DNA from: Aphanomyces cochlioides
Lineage: Eukaryota; Oomycota; Saprolegniomycetes; Saprolegniales; Verrucalvaceae
Assembly: GCA_019828595.1 (NCBI GenBank)
Contig: JAHQRK010000019.1
Span: forward strand, 992,001-1,056,000
Direction: 5' to 3'
Length of the DNA: 64,000 bases
Positions within the stretch are counted from its first letter, which is position 1. Every line of letters begins with the position of its first letter. Below are positions 54,219 through 64,000 of this stretch, in pieces. The notes under the pieces were generated by a model that did not search any database, had not been told where the DNA came from, and saw nothing but the letters and a program-made list of their open reading frames with translations. The position numbers and the translations under genes were made by a program.

Positions 54219-54656
54219 TCATTTTTGGGCGATCACGTTTTCTAGAAATCTATCATGACAGGGAGTAAAACGAACATACTTGTGAGCGGAGGCATGCAAA
54301 AAATTTGGAATCAAAACGTCGTCCTCAATGTTGAGATGGCATGGCAACGAGGGGAATACATTGCGTTGGTACAACTTAATAAGCGCAGAATTGAAGTAGA
54401 ATTTGGGATACTCTATGAATGATAAATACATCTTAGCTAAAGGATGACTTACTGCATTCGACCTGTGTTGCCAAAGAATGCTTGCAGGGTAGAAGATCAT
54501 TCTGCCATTGTCCACAAATGCAAGTCTTTGTTGTAATGTTATCAACATGCACGTTGCGCGAGGACCATTTCGTTTGAAGTGCGCTCTTGACCATGTACAT
54601 TCCAAAACTTGGATTTGCAGTAACTGGTGTGAATTTTGAGGCCTAATAACTATCAT
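54219..54656 (-). CDS. Unrecognised 145-codon open frame
   Basis: The frame starts MIVIRPQNSHQ and has a well-mixed composition (RMIFYPASILWQHRS, FLHASAHKYVRFTPCH), ending at TGA near 54219. No signal peptide, membrane segment or known domain. It could be an exon of a host gene or of an element. The MITE at 54691 lies immediately upstream. Confidence 0.3.
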   Translation of the reverse strand: MIVIRPQNSHQLLQIQVLECTWSRAHFKRNGPRATCMLITLQQRLAFVDNGRMIFYPASILWQHRSNAVSHPLAKMYLSFIEYPKFYFNSALIKLYQRNVFPSLPCHLNIEDDVLIPNFLHASAHKYVRFTPCHDRFLENVIAQK

Positions 54657-54690
54657 ATATTGCTGAGCACGAATAAAGTTTTACCATTAA

Positions 54691-55155
54691 GAGCATCTCC
54701 AACCCATTAGCTATAGCCATAGCCAAATTAGCCATTTTGGGACAATTTTAGCTATAGCTATATTTGCAATCCACATTCTTCCATAGCTAAATGGAAGAAG
54801 CGACACCCAGGATGACCATAGATCCTGAGTTCATCAGTGCCCTCGCAGCGATTCCCCAAACAACTGCGACGAATGCAGATCTTTTTGTCATCAATTTCTG
54901 TCCATTCTAGGCCTCTTAGCCTAATCCTTGACTCCTTTTCACTCATGCCAGAGCTCAGTACAACATCACACATTCATTCTAGTTTTTGCTCAAGAATGTA
55001 TGTTTGATATTTGACTTTTGAAATATTTGGCTAGCTATTTTGGTGAAAAATAGCTAGTCCAACAAAAAATTATGGCTATAGCGATCCTGGGTGGGACTGT
55101 TTTCTAGCCATATTTTGGCTATGGCTAGGGAAATAGCGACCGGGTGGAGACGCTC
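54691..55155. mobile_element. PIF/Harbinger MITE
   Basis: Inverted ends GAGCATCTCCAACCC / GAGCGTCTCCACCC with TAA duplicated (54688-54690, 55156-55158), 465 bp. Many TAGCTATAGC and ATTTGGCTA words in both orientations make strong internal pairing. The GAGCAT start is shared with the full Harbinger element at 15603. Confidence 0.85.
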
Positions 55156-55622
55156 TAAGTGTGCTCTAAGTGTGTTGATGCGCTCATCTTGATCTTCAAA
55201 TAGTTGAATTGTGATCAAGTCGACTTATGAGAGTAGAGAGTGAGTCAGTGTGAGAGAGATAGGAAGTGCACTGAATGGTAGATATCAAATAGTGTGATAA
55301 GTAGGTAGGACTTTAGTGTATGGATTCCATACACTGCCAAACCAACACGTATAAAAGCTAACAAAACAAGAAATATAATAGCCTAATGACCACGTACAGT
55401 GGGCGACAGGAAAAGTGGCCCGTTGTACTTTGTAAATATATGGAAGTTTGTATTGCTATAATATTATTGGTCATGACTTTTTTTTTAAATTTAATAAACC
55501 TCCCTTAAAAAATTGTGTTCATTGGCTTATAAACAATTTTTCTAAGCCAATCAAAAATAGCACGACCGAGTCAACATCGTAAGTTTTGAACAATAGATGG
55601 TTGAAAGTATCAAACATCGGCT

Positions 55623-55713
55623 TGGCACGTGGCTCAACGGTTAAGAGCGACGGCATCACAGCGATAGAGGAAGGGGCCAGGGTTCGAACCCGGGCAGTGG
55701 CAAGTCTTTTTCC
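55623..55713 (+). other. tRNA-like (SINE-type) sequence
   Basis: An A-box-like TGGCTCAACGGTTAAGAGC and a perfect B box (GGGTTCGAACCC) at tRNA spacing are followed by TTTTT. The T stem does not extend beyond two pairs and no acceptor stem forms, so this is a tRNA-derived sequence, not a tRNA. Confidence 0.55.
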
Positions 55714-55986
55714 AAAAATTCCAAAAGTGAAAAGTGCCGTTGTATTATATGAGTCATGTTCATTTTTGCATTATATATACAGTGCACAAGTGTTCAATGC
55801 AAGAAAGTACATGTACAGGGAACGACCATCCACTTGGCCTATCGAACTTTTGATATGGTACTACTATAAATTTAACCAATCAAAAAAATTAATTGAAATT
55901 TTGCTCTCCGATTGGCGGGATTTTTATTCGCGCCAAAGAGCAATTTAAATTACACGTTGCCTCAATTTTAATGCCATAAATCATCC

Positions 55987-57147
55987 ATGAAGAAGTACTC
56001 ATCACACACGATTGAGGAGCGTCGTTGTGCCCTTGAGTTGTTGAAGACAATGTCGTCCTAAGCGGTTGCACAGGAGATGGACATACCGCGACGCACGATA
56101 CGAAATTGGGCTTCCAACAGTGATGCCATAGAAGCCTTCAAGGGCAGCAAAATGCGTAAGAAGCTAAAGTCTGTAGGAAGAGCAGAGATTCTCCCCGACC
56201 CTAATGGCTTAAAAGAATATGTGACACTCATGCGGGCAAAGGAGCGCGCTCTAACATGCACTCACGTAATCAAGTGGATCAAGGAGAACCACCGGGAGTG
56301 GCTTCGGTCATATTTGAGCGACAAGTCCAACGGATACAAGTCTCTACTGCGGCTACTCCAGCGTTTTTCGCATCGTCATGGATTTTCTCGTCAGAGGCCT
56401 GGCAAATTGAAGCTCAAGCAAGATGTACTGATGTCGATTCGCGACGAATTTGCGGCCGACTTCCATCGACAGTATGAAACGTACGACGACTGTTACAGGT
56501 ACAATGTTGATGAAACTGGAATTTATTATGAAATGCCACCTCGTATCATTTGGTCGATACGAGGTGGCGACGCCAAGATATCTGCTGGTGAGAAGAATGC
56601 CTACCGCATGACTGCGGTGTTGACGATACGCGGCGATGGCAAGAAACTACCACTCATGTTCATCATCCGAGGAAAGCCCGGCGGCAGGATCGCGACGAAT
56701 GAGATTCCCACGTATCCTGTTGGCCATTCCTACGCAGTACAAGAGAAGGCGTGGATGGATGGTGTCGTTTGGAAACAATACCTTGTTGACGTCCTCGAGC
56801 AAGATATCGAAGGGCCCTCAGTCGTGATGCTTGACAATTTCGAGCCCCATGTCAGTGTGTCGTCCTACAAGGCAATCAACGATATGGGGTGTCATGTCTA
56901 TGCCTTACCACCCAACTCGACGTCGGTCTGTCAGCCCTTGGACGTTGGAATAATGGCGCCGTTCAAGCGCCACATGCGGGACATTTGGCTTGATGAAGAC
57001 GACATCGAAGATGATGAAACTGAGGATCTTGACTCACCAACTGCCGCCAAGAAGAGACTTGCCCTGATCAACCGCTCCATTTTGGCCTGGGGACGCATCA
57101 CGGAAGATGAAATTTGCCGCAGTTTTGAAAAAGTTTTGCAGCAGTAA
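55987..57147 (+). pseudogene. pogo transposase, group 2 copy 2, one early stop
   Basis: In frame from ATG 55987 (MKKYSSHTIEERRCALELLK) with TAA at 56059-56061 in the first helix-turn-helix. ATG 56077 re-opens the same frame for 356 codons without a lesion. Core: MDIPRRTIRNWASNS, CENP-B part (LQRFSHRHGFSRQRPG), YRYNVDETGIYYEMPP (D), VVMLDNFEPHVS (D) and CQPLDVGIMAPFK (D). The acidic C-terminus (DEDDIEDDETEDLDS) precedes INRSILAWGRI. Translation from 56077 would lack part of the DNA-binding domain. Otherwise the gene is intact. Confidence 0.88.
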
Positions 57148-57299
57148 AGTTATCTTGTTTTTTGTATTGAAATTGTGTGTTTGGGGGTTCAGGGTTAAGG
57201 GGGGGTATTTTGTCTAATATTTTTTCGCTCAATATTTTTGTTCTTCATAATGAATACAAGTTTTTTATTGATATAATTTAAATTTTATATTAAAAAGGT

Positions 57300-57460
57300 G
57301 GGGGCGCACTGCCATCCAATTGGATGGCCCCATGCTAATCTTTCACCCCTCACATCATGTGTAAAGTAACATGTGCTACAAGAACAGGTCAGCTCACATT
57401 TCGCATGCTTACATTATTTACCAGACAATATGCCCGGAGGTATCCTCAGACTGATTTTTG
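57300..57460 (-). repeat. Repeat R2, copy 3
   Basis: Reverse-orientation copy of 48690-48870 (GCGCACTGCC, GGCCCCATGCTAAT, CTTTCACCCC, ATACCTCCGGGC on the respective strand), downstream of the copy 2 transposase. Confidence 0.6.
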
Positions 57461-57684
57461 AATCCCAAAATATCATACCAGTCATTTGTTGATTCGCCTT
57501 CGGTTCAATTCCGGTTGGGTAGATACTTTTTCAATATTTGAGTATGGCATATATATTGGCGCAACAGACAAGGCAAAATACAATCAATTCAAAGGTGAAA
57601 CATACTTTCCTATGGAGTTTTTAGTATCGCTGGCATCCACTCAAAGCTGACAAAACAATGAATTCTTTGATATTTGAACCACTT

Positions 57685-58781
57685 TCATTCTGTATACTGC
57701 TCTGTAATGAAATTCTTGGGCAATGGCTCAAGCGCACAAAAAAGCTCCGATGCAACGATGTCCACTGTCTCATCGCTGACGTGACACTCTAGGTTGTCAA
57801 CGAGTATCACTGATGGCCCAGTGATCTCGTACAGTAGCAATTCGCGGAGATATTTCTCCCAAACTCGAGAATCCATCCAAGCATTCTCCTGGACGACGTA
57901 GACATGCCCTCGTGGAAACGTTAGAACCTCTTGACGCTCAATTAGTCCACCTGGAGATCCCTTTACAATGAAATGAATCGGAAGTTTCTCTCCTACAACA
58001 TTCATGTTAAACAAAATTGAATCATTGACACATCATTTGATCGAACAGATAGGACAGCCGTGAGTCTATCCGAGTGCTTTTCGGACGAATCGACCTTCGA
58101 CGAACCACCAACCTTGGCCAGGGTCTTCATTGGTGGCATGTTGTAATGCACAGCGGTCTCGTCGACATTGATAATCATTTCTGCTGATAAATCATTGTAC
58201 GTGGCCCAAACACGTTTTGCGAAAGATATTCTGGTCGCCTCCAAGTCTTGAGAGGGCATTTTAGTGTAACATGGCACACGCTGAGAGAAACCATGTCGTT
58301 CCGAGAAGCGCTGGCATAGTCTAAATTAGCTTCGATAAGCTGTTGACTCGTTTTTCTTGTCATTACGGTAGCTCTCCAGCCACTCCAAGTGATTGAGCTT
58401 CATAAAAGTGATCATGTGAGCATGCGTTAAGTGCTTCTCCGAGTCTCTCATTTTGTTCATGTATGCAAGAAGTGAGTCAGCGAAAGGAATTATCTCTTTC
58501 CCACCTTGTCCACCAAGCGTAGCATGCTTCATTCCTCTTTTTGTGTTGATTATTGCTTCCCTGTTCTTCAACCAACGACGCCAAGTTGTCCACGGCACGT
58601 TTTTCGCCTTTGCAAACTGCTTGGAACTCATTGATAATGTCTCGAATTCTTGCAGCAGTCGCTTCCGATCGCCATTCGTGTACATATTGGAGCTGAGTGG
58701 GAAATGTGCACCAATATGTACACGAATGGTCATCAGGCATGTATGATTTGGCGGGCAAATCGAGTTAACATATGGTGTCAA
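57685..58781 (-). pseudogene. pogo transposase, group 2 copy 3, frameshifted and truncated
   Basis: N-terminus near 58700 (RKRLLQEFETLSMSSKQFAK; VPWTTWRRWLKNREAIINTK), CENP-B part HAHMITFMKLNHLEWLES, then shifts near 58330 and 58010. First Asp: MIINVDETAVHYNMPP; then PIHFIVKGSPGGLIER and the second Asp VILVDNLECHVS. The third Asp and C-terminus are absent; the frame ends FITEQYTE. Inactive. Confidence 0.82.
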
Positions 58782-59050
58782 AAGCTGACATGTCAGAGGA
58801 TGGGAGAAATATATAATTTAATCAAGAGAAAAGTGAATAGATTTAGATAAGCATATTTCGTCGTCAGCATACACTCCCTCACTCGTCCTCGGCTTTGTGT
58901 CATTTAAACTGTCAACATGTCATGTTGCTTGTCGTATGCAAGAATGTCACTCATTGGCTAAAATAAAATAAAAATCCTTCACAGCTTGTAGTATAATAAA
59001 ATAAAAAAACTTGTCCACTTGCAACGGGGCCACTTTTCCTGTCGCCCACT

Positions 59051-59824
59051 ATTGGTAAAGGAATAACAGTGTCAAATTTGCTTGCCTTGACGAAGGTTCC
59101 CGCGCACGTGTGTGACTGGAAACGCGGGAGACACAACAGGTGCCTTTAGTTACCCTGCAAAACATGACAGCACAGCCAAGTCTCCCTTAACGATATCGTT
59201 GTTAGAAGCTCCTTGATCTCATTTATTATCTATAACAGGCACACGTAGTTTGCCTCGAAAGAAAGCACTTTGAAGAGGACTCTACGCATTGTGAGGTTGA
59301 AGTCAATGCAGCTTCATTGATTTACTTGTAAGTTATATATCATTTTCATATGATTGCTCCCACAATTTCCTTCTAAGAGTCAATAAAGAGGTGAAAAGGT
59401 AAAGGCTTGCTCCCAAAATTTCCTTCTAAGAGTCAATAAAGAGGTGAAAAGGTAAAGGCTTTGAGAGTGTTTTTTGGTAAAGGTAAAGGACTGCTCAAAG
59501 AGTGCACCCAGACAAAAAAACATGCACACATGTATGTCACAAATGGACGTGTTTGTCATGTGATTCATCTGGCGATTTCATTCGAGGTGGATGCGTTTGC
59601 GATTGACGACGACGATGCACAACCACAATGCGTTGTAAAGAGAAACATGAGAAAGGAACATGGATTACGACCTCAACAGCGCCATTTCAGTTCGAACCAT
59701 AGCGATTTTTAACCAACAAGGACACAAATCTCGCATGGGCTTGTACCATTGATCTTTGAGAGGACGTTGAGTCAAAAGATGTTGTATTAAGCAGGAAACG
59801 GATCTATTTTTCCTAACGTTAGGG
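59051..59824. other. Non-coding stretch with a tandem duplication
   Basis: Outside the tandem repeat (59353-59459) I see no gene; the open frame 59461-59712 has no domain. Confidence 0.4.
59353..59459 (+). repeat. Tandem duplication, about 53-bp unit
   Basis: TTGCTCCCACAATTTCCTTC... and TTGCTCCCAAAATTTCCTTC... are consecutive copies identical except for one base, ending GGTGAAAAGGTAAAGGC. It is a recent duplication. Confidence 0.8.
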
Positions 59825-60209
59825 CTAGTGTTTCACGCTGGAAGTTCGACTCAAGCGACTTTCTCCTGGGTTGGAACCTTTGAAAGCTCGACTGTTTCGA
59901 TATCTGACTTGTTTTGCAGTTATACCAAGACTTTTGTGTGTAGCAGGACCAAAATGGTAGTACATATACTCCATCTTTTCACGCGACGTAATCAAGTGGC
60001 TTACTTGGAGCAAGGCGTGTTTTCTTAAGTGATCCCTCACCGGGTTGGAGGAGGATTCGACTTGAGTCAAAGTGGACACTTCCTTCACCATGGGCAAACG
60101 ATGCAAGCCGGCGCATCTGAAACGAAGTCCGCGAACCGGCGGCCAGCGCAATCAATGCAAGAACAACAGCGTGGAATACTACACATGCAATCAAAAGGAA
60201 ACAACCCAT
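59825..60209 (-). pseudogene. Small secreted protein, subfamily B (B3), frameshifted
   Basis: Minus strand. The signal-peptide region VVLALIALAAG is followed by SRTSFQMRRLASFAHGEGS and DSSRILLQPGEGSLKKTRL, parallel to B1. The frame stops after LDYVA near 59979, but the next frame carries YYHFGPATHKSLGI..NSRAFKGSNPGESRLS, the B1 C-terminus. The start is also altered: the original ATG (about 60192) is out of frame by one base, and an upstream ATG (60209) restores the signal-peptide frame as MGCFLLIACVV. The conserved leader is absent. Two indels make this a decaying copy. Confidence 0.65.
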
Positions 60210-61411
60210 CTGTTGCTACTCTCTGGGACAACTGTGTTTAAACTGACTATAGCAACTGTGTCAACCCCCGTGCGCCGTTATTTGTTGGCCAAGAAAGTTC
60301 GTGAAAAAGTTGGGCGTTGTTTGTTGTCGACGACTAACATTCCAAACCGCCATGTATTTTGTCTATGCAGGGGATAGTCTTGTCCGATGCTTTGGAGTCC
60401 CCTGGTCGGCAGTATTGACGCCTCTCTCTTCTTATTGCGGATTGGCAATAAGTGATCCCGCCGATCCTGTTTGGGGAATGTTTGTTGGCTCTATCTTGTC
60501 GAACAGCAGCTGGTGCCAGCGTGAAGCACCCATTTCGAGGTCATGGAGGTACAACCGAAGCCCACCGACCGATTTTTACGTCGTCTCTGTGGCTGATTGC
60601 CACCAGGAAACCGACAAATGAGCTCGGAATTGCGACAGCACCCAAGTACACTTAAAATTTTTGGATAAGGCAAACATTGCCCTGTTTGGTCTTCGAGGGA
60701 TTAGCGACTCCTTGTACACGAGGAGAAGATCCAAAGATTGCTCACAGAGTGCACCCAGATAATCAATTGGTTGCGAAATGCCACTGGTGGATAAAATCAA
60801 TCAATTGCACGTTGTACAAGTTGACAGTGTGAGTAAATTAATCGCTCGCAAGGCAAACACGATTCCATCAGCTCGTCTGCTCTCCTCTTGATTCATACGC
60901 GTCATTGGGCTGTCGCTTCCTGTGCCCTCTTTTCTCGAATATCCGAGCATTCCAGTGGTTCCTAACACGGCCAAACAACGTGTTTGCTGTTCATGCCTTC
61001 ATGAAAGGATAGCTCTCAACTACAAGCGAGCTGGGCAAACTTACCACAGCACTTCCTCTAGCGGGGAGATCGACCCACTCGAACTACGACTATCGTGGAG
61101 CTCTCAATTTCTTCAAGCAACTCATGAAAACGCCAAGATACATTCTTTGTCGTCAACTCAATCCATACTTCTGTTTGTAGGCGCTCTTGAGACCATGAAA
61201 GAGAGCAACCACGGAGAGTTGCGACTTGGTTCTACAAGACATTAAGATCATTATCTGCTGTCGATTGATGTGCTCAGCAGTTGCCATGTCGATCCTCAAT
61301 TGCTCAAACTGTGAACCTTCAAAGGCGATTTGAGTAAGCATTGCCACTCTAGAAATGACCCGAAATGGACCTTTTATTGATGTTGTTAACAAGGACAATG
61401 ATGTCTTGCGC
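60210..61411. other. Intergenic between two secreted-protein loci
   Basis: Open frames at 60301-60621 (plus), 60922-61245 (plus) and 61153-61380 (minus) show no domains. AATAAA near 61385 on the minus strand is a plausible poly(A) signal for the gene at 61828. Confidence 0.4.
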
Positions 61412-61828
61412 TTAGTTCGGCTTGCCCGTGAGTTCCGTTCGTGTAAGCCGAGAATGAGGGCCCCCATTCGCCATGAACTGATGGCGGCCTGACGCGGGGT
61501 AGTATTTCGCTGGACGACATCCTCCGATGCATTTACCAACCATGGACAAGCCTTTGGAGACTGCTCCACGGACACGAGCGCCAGTCGATTTCTTCTCTGG
61601 AGCAACTCGTTGTATCGTACTTCGCCCTGAGCGAGTCAGAGTCCCAGCATGACTTGGCCCTGACTGGGAACGAGGAGAACGAGGAGACTGTGGACGAGCT
61701 TGTCTTGCCTCAGGTGGCGTAAACAATTGTCCCGAATGGATCGTGTCCAGTTTGGTCTCAAAATCACGACCCCTCATAGCATCGGTCAAGACAATGAATG
61801 CAACGGAAAGAACGAGGACAAGACGCAT
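61412..61828 (-). CDS. Small secreted protein, subfamily A (A2)
   Basis: An intact 138-residue protein beginning MRLVLVLSVAFIVLTDA, a signal peptide, at the conserved leader (TTCATTTTAAAATTTGCCTT on the minus strand). The mature part has a Pro/Ser/Arg-rich linker (PRSPRSQSGPSHAG), then EKKSTGARVRGAVSKGLSMV and GKCIGGCRP, aligning with A1 at KKS-x-G-x-RVRGA-x-x-K and VG-x-C. Two Cys in the conserved block could form a disulfide or bind a partner. It is a single exon with an AATAAA about 25 nt after the stop. Function unknown; secreted effector is the working guess. A1 and A2 lie 31 kb apart in opposite orientation. Confidence 0.75.
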   Translation of the reverse strand: MRLVLVLSVAFIVLTDAMRGRDFETKLDTIHSGQLFTPPEARQARPQSPRSPRSQSGPSHAGTLTRSGRSTIQRVAPEKKSTGARVRGAVSKGLSMVGKCIGGCRPAKYYPASGRHQFMANGGPHSRLTRTELTGKPN

Positions 61829-61836
61829 TGCAAGGC

Positions 61837-61852
61837 AAATTTTAAAATGAAC
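61837..61852 (-). promoter_or_regulatory. Initiator/leader of A2
   Basis: On the minus strand GTTCATTTTAAAATTT matches the oomycete initiator consensus at 14 of 16 positions and is followed by GCCTTGCA-ATG. Confidence 0.65.
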
Positions 61853-61903
61853 ACGACCGAGAGAGAAGAGACCAAACGTTACAATCCTGTACTTCGCGAA
61901 GTA

Positions 61904-62532
61904 CTACACCATTTGCCGGTTTAGTTCGTTTAATTGCGATATATTTCGTATGACTTGCATTTAATTTCGTGGCCCGCGACGAAAATCGATTTATATTTCA
62001 CATGACTTGCATTATATTTCATACCTCTTGCATTTAATTTCGTATTTTTAAGCTTATATTTCGTGTCACGTGCATTTAAATTCGTATAAATACAAAATAT
62101 ATTCAATCTCCTATTGAGATATGAAGTTTCACATGTGTTGCAGTGTTGGCTTGAGCTATGAATTCGTGACGGGCAGCCGCATATGAACTCTGCTGAGCTT
62201 GCTTGATGCTCGCATTGACTTATATGGCGATCGAAGTGTCCTATCAATTTCTTATGAGTTCGATAACAATTTTTTGTTAATTTTTCTATGGACTTTTTCT
62301 CTTCTCTGCGAAATTAAATGCACGTGATACGAAATATAAGCTAAAAAATACGAAATTAAATGCAAGAGGTATGAAATATAATGCAAGTCATGTGAAATAT
62401 AAATCGATTTTCGTCGCGGGCCACGAAATTAAATGCAAGTCATACGAAATATATTGCAAGTCATACGAAATATATTGCACGTGATACGAAATATATCGCA
62501 AGTTAAACGAACTAAACCGGCAAATGGTGTAG
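61904..62532. mobile_element. Foldback element with iterated short units, TA target
   Basis: Inverted ends CTACACCATTTGCCGGTTTA (left and right) flanked by TA (61902-61903, 62533-62534). Both arms, about 190 bp, consist of repeated units of about 20 nt such as TGCAAGTCATACGAAATATA, TGCACGTGATACGAAATATA and TGCATTTAATTTCGT, in opposite orientations. The loop (about 62095-62300) is unrelated. 629 bp, non-coding. It starts about 75 bp upstream of the A2 start. Confidence 0.82.
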
Positions 62533-62534
62533 TA

Positions 62535-64000
62535 CAGTATTACATAGTACTTTCGATCATGGCGAGCTGCGAGATCGTGTCGTCGTGCGACGTGACCGAA
62601 ACGAATTGAGCTGATTTGTAACACCATGTGCACCCATGACACGAAGCAAGAACTTTCGTGAAACCAACTGTGCAACATGCATACTCTAGCTGCCAACAAT
62701 GTTGGCAGCAATGTTGGCAGCCTAGAGCAGCAAATATCGCCACAGACTTGCATGGGTTTGGTTATATCGACTGGCTGGTATGTTCATAAGTGATCAGTGA
62801 ATCGTCCTGGCGAACGCAGCGCGGTCTGTTTCGTTGAGGGGCAACACTTAAAGGTGTGAAGGACCCATTTCTTGGCGTGAAAGAATTTCTTTCACACCAA
62901 CAATCGCAATTGACGACAACATCGACACAACAACCTCCATGGAATACTGGTCCATTTTCGCGACACGCGGCATTCAAACTTTAAAAAGACCCTATTAATT
63001 AATATTTTTTGCAGGAAATAATATATAAATTATAACAGGATATCAAATTATAGTGGGGTCAGTATTTCTAGGTATGACTGTATGCTCTGGAAAGTGATAC
63101 TACACCTTTTTACCTTCAAGTTCAAGTATTCAAACTTTATAAATTGCACAAAAAATAGCCCGTGAAAAATATTGTAGATTTGATACGAATTTCCAGACCC
63201 CGTTCAATCGAATCACGCCGGCGGATCGATTCATCAATCGACGCCATTGGCTAATAAATATTTTGGGCGATTGTGATTAGCTGAATAAAATTTAAGAGAA
63301 AGTACAGTTCCCATGAGAGAAAGTACTGTTCTAATTTTCATTCATTGGCGCGATTGGAGATTGATACTAAAAATCAATCCAAATTGGGAAATTTCTAGCG
63401 AATCCACAATAATACCTTTACTTTTCTTTATAACTTTATCTTTGATGGCGTAGGTAACTGAAAATCACTCAATAATCGTCGGTGCTGCGCTTTGATCGCG
63501 ACTGCCCAGATCGGGCGAGGGCGGCGTGTACTCGTAGTCGACTTCTTCGTCGGCGTACATTTCGAAAATGTTCCTGATTGGCTCAGTGAGAGCCAATATG
63601 ACAGTTGGAAAAACAGTCCCAATTCAAACGGGACAGTGAATTGATTGTCCCCAGCGAGGGAGGCATCTCCGCAAAGCTTACGGGCTTTCGCCCTAAGTGT
63701 GGGAGGATGTAACCATGCCATGTCTGGCAGGTACATGAGATGAAGGCGTGGTCTGCGGACTGACCTGGCGCCCTGCAGTAGCGGTTCCCCGCGGTCCGCT
63801 AAGAGAATGACTGGCCTTGGGAGGCCAGAGAAGTTGAAGCCTAAGTGAGGCTGAGCGACAGTCAACGAGAAACAAGAGAAGTATGAGACTTAGGTTGCTT
63901 TAACTTTAATTCACTCTTACTCATCAGTCGCAGTTCACATGCGCCTGATATCCCCTGCGCCCAGTTACAAGGAGCTTCAGTAAAGGCAACACGGCAGAGA
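62535..64000. other. Right-hand region, mostly unresolved
   Basis: A pogo-type end (TACAGTCATACCTAGAAATA on the minus strand) lies at about 63040-63080, followed by a fragment of repeat R1 (63180-63300). From 63440 the sequence becomes more GC-rich, and a minus-strand frame (63428-63865) stays open without a recognisable domain. It may be the start of another element or gene cut by the window edge. Confidence 0.35.
63040..63080 (-). repeat. Solo pogo-type terminal repeat
   Basis: The inverse of the left end of the pogo copy at 26953: CAGTCATACCTAGAAATACT here against CAGTCATCCCTCGAAATAGT there, both continuing GACCCCACTATAA and flanked by TA. Confidence 0.7.

Larger units (their letters stand above)
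55397..59050. mobile_element. Composite of two pogo copies tail to tail
   Basis: The left end CAGTGGGCGACAGGAAAAGT (55397) and the right end, its inverse (59021-59050), bound two transposase genes of group 2: copy 2 (plus) and copy 3 (minus). The R2 repeat at 57300-57460 follows copy 2. The 3' ends of both are lost near 57680. Confidence 0.7.

Noticed and set aside
62310..62520. Repeated 20-nt units that could suggest a CRISPR array
   Set aside because: Units are contiguous without unique spacers, are mirrored in the other arm of a foldback element, and the genome is eukaryotic.
63428..63865. Minus-strand frame of 145 codons
   Set aside because: Pro/Arg/Leu-rich text from a GC-rich non-coding stretch; no domain and no leader motif.
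63400..64000. Possible LTR or coding start at the right edge
   Set aside because: Composition changes, but no TG..CA ends, primer-binding site, poly-purine tract or domain can be shown within the window.

Overview
The window looks like eukaryotic nuclear DNA, most likely from an oomycete. Three things point there. Protein-coding stretches are split by very short GT-AG introns of about 39-61 nt. The start regions of small secreted-protein genes carry a 16-nt block that matches the oomycete initiator GCTCATTYYNCAWTTT at 15 of 16 positions in the best copy (29921-29936). The mobile elements are Crypton tyrosine recombinases together with pogo/Tigger, Tc1/mariner, PIF/Harbinger, ISL2EU-like and Merlin DNA transposons, and I found no reverse transcriptase or gag. 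The clade is an inference from motif and composition; no taxonomic marker gene is present.

Layout. Positions 1-3.8 kb hold a coiled-coil gene in many short exons, with a change of coding strand inside it. Positions 4.2-11 kb hold a Crypton relic (5.8-7.9 kb), a MITE and long AT-rich non-coding DNA. Positions 11.26-20.51 kb are a chain of three TA-target elements placed end to end, each pair sharing one TA: a foldback element with tRNA-Arg-like arms, a Tigger-like element, and a small element (D) whose 107-residue helix-turn-helix gene is cut by a Harbinger element and an ISL2EU-like element. Positions 20.5-26 kb hold two nested Tc1/mariner copies and a PIF element. Positions 27-36 kb hold a broken pogo gene with a palindrome in it, a secreted-protein gene, and two Cryptons, one split by nested MITEs. 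Positions 36-40 kb are a triple nest of Tc1, a TTA-target element and a Tigger element. Positions 41-46 kb hold two secreted-protein loci, a MITE and a further Crypton. Positions 46.5-59 kb hold Harbinger and hAT MITEs, three copies of a second pogo group and an apparently intact four-exon Merlin element. Positions 59.8-64 kb hold two more secreted-protein loci and a foldback element with iterated units.

Two stories run through the window. First, layered DNA transposition: at least seven insertions can be undone on paper, and in four of them the flanking coding sequence rejoins in frame, which dates the insertions relative to each other. Second, a dispersed family of small secreted proteins. 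Five loci share a near-identical 5' leader and four of these start with MRL or MCL; a sixth related copy has lost the leader. Behind the common leader and signal peptide sit two different mature domains (A: 29945 and 61828; B: 43316, 41475 and 60180). This resembles reuse of a promoter plus signal-peptide cassette in fast-evolving, TE-rich effector regions, and it is the best candidate here for something undescribed.

Most transposase genes are broken by only one or two stops or small frameshifts. The Merlin gene (51637-52735) is the one transposase with no lesion I could find.
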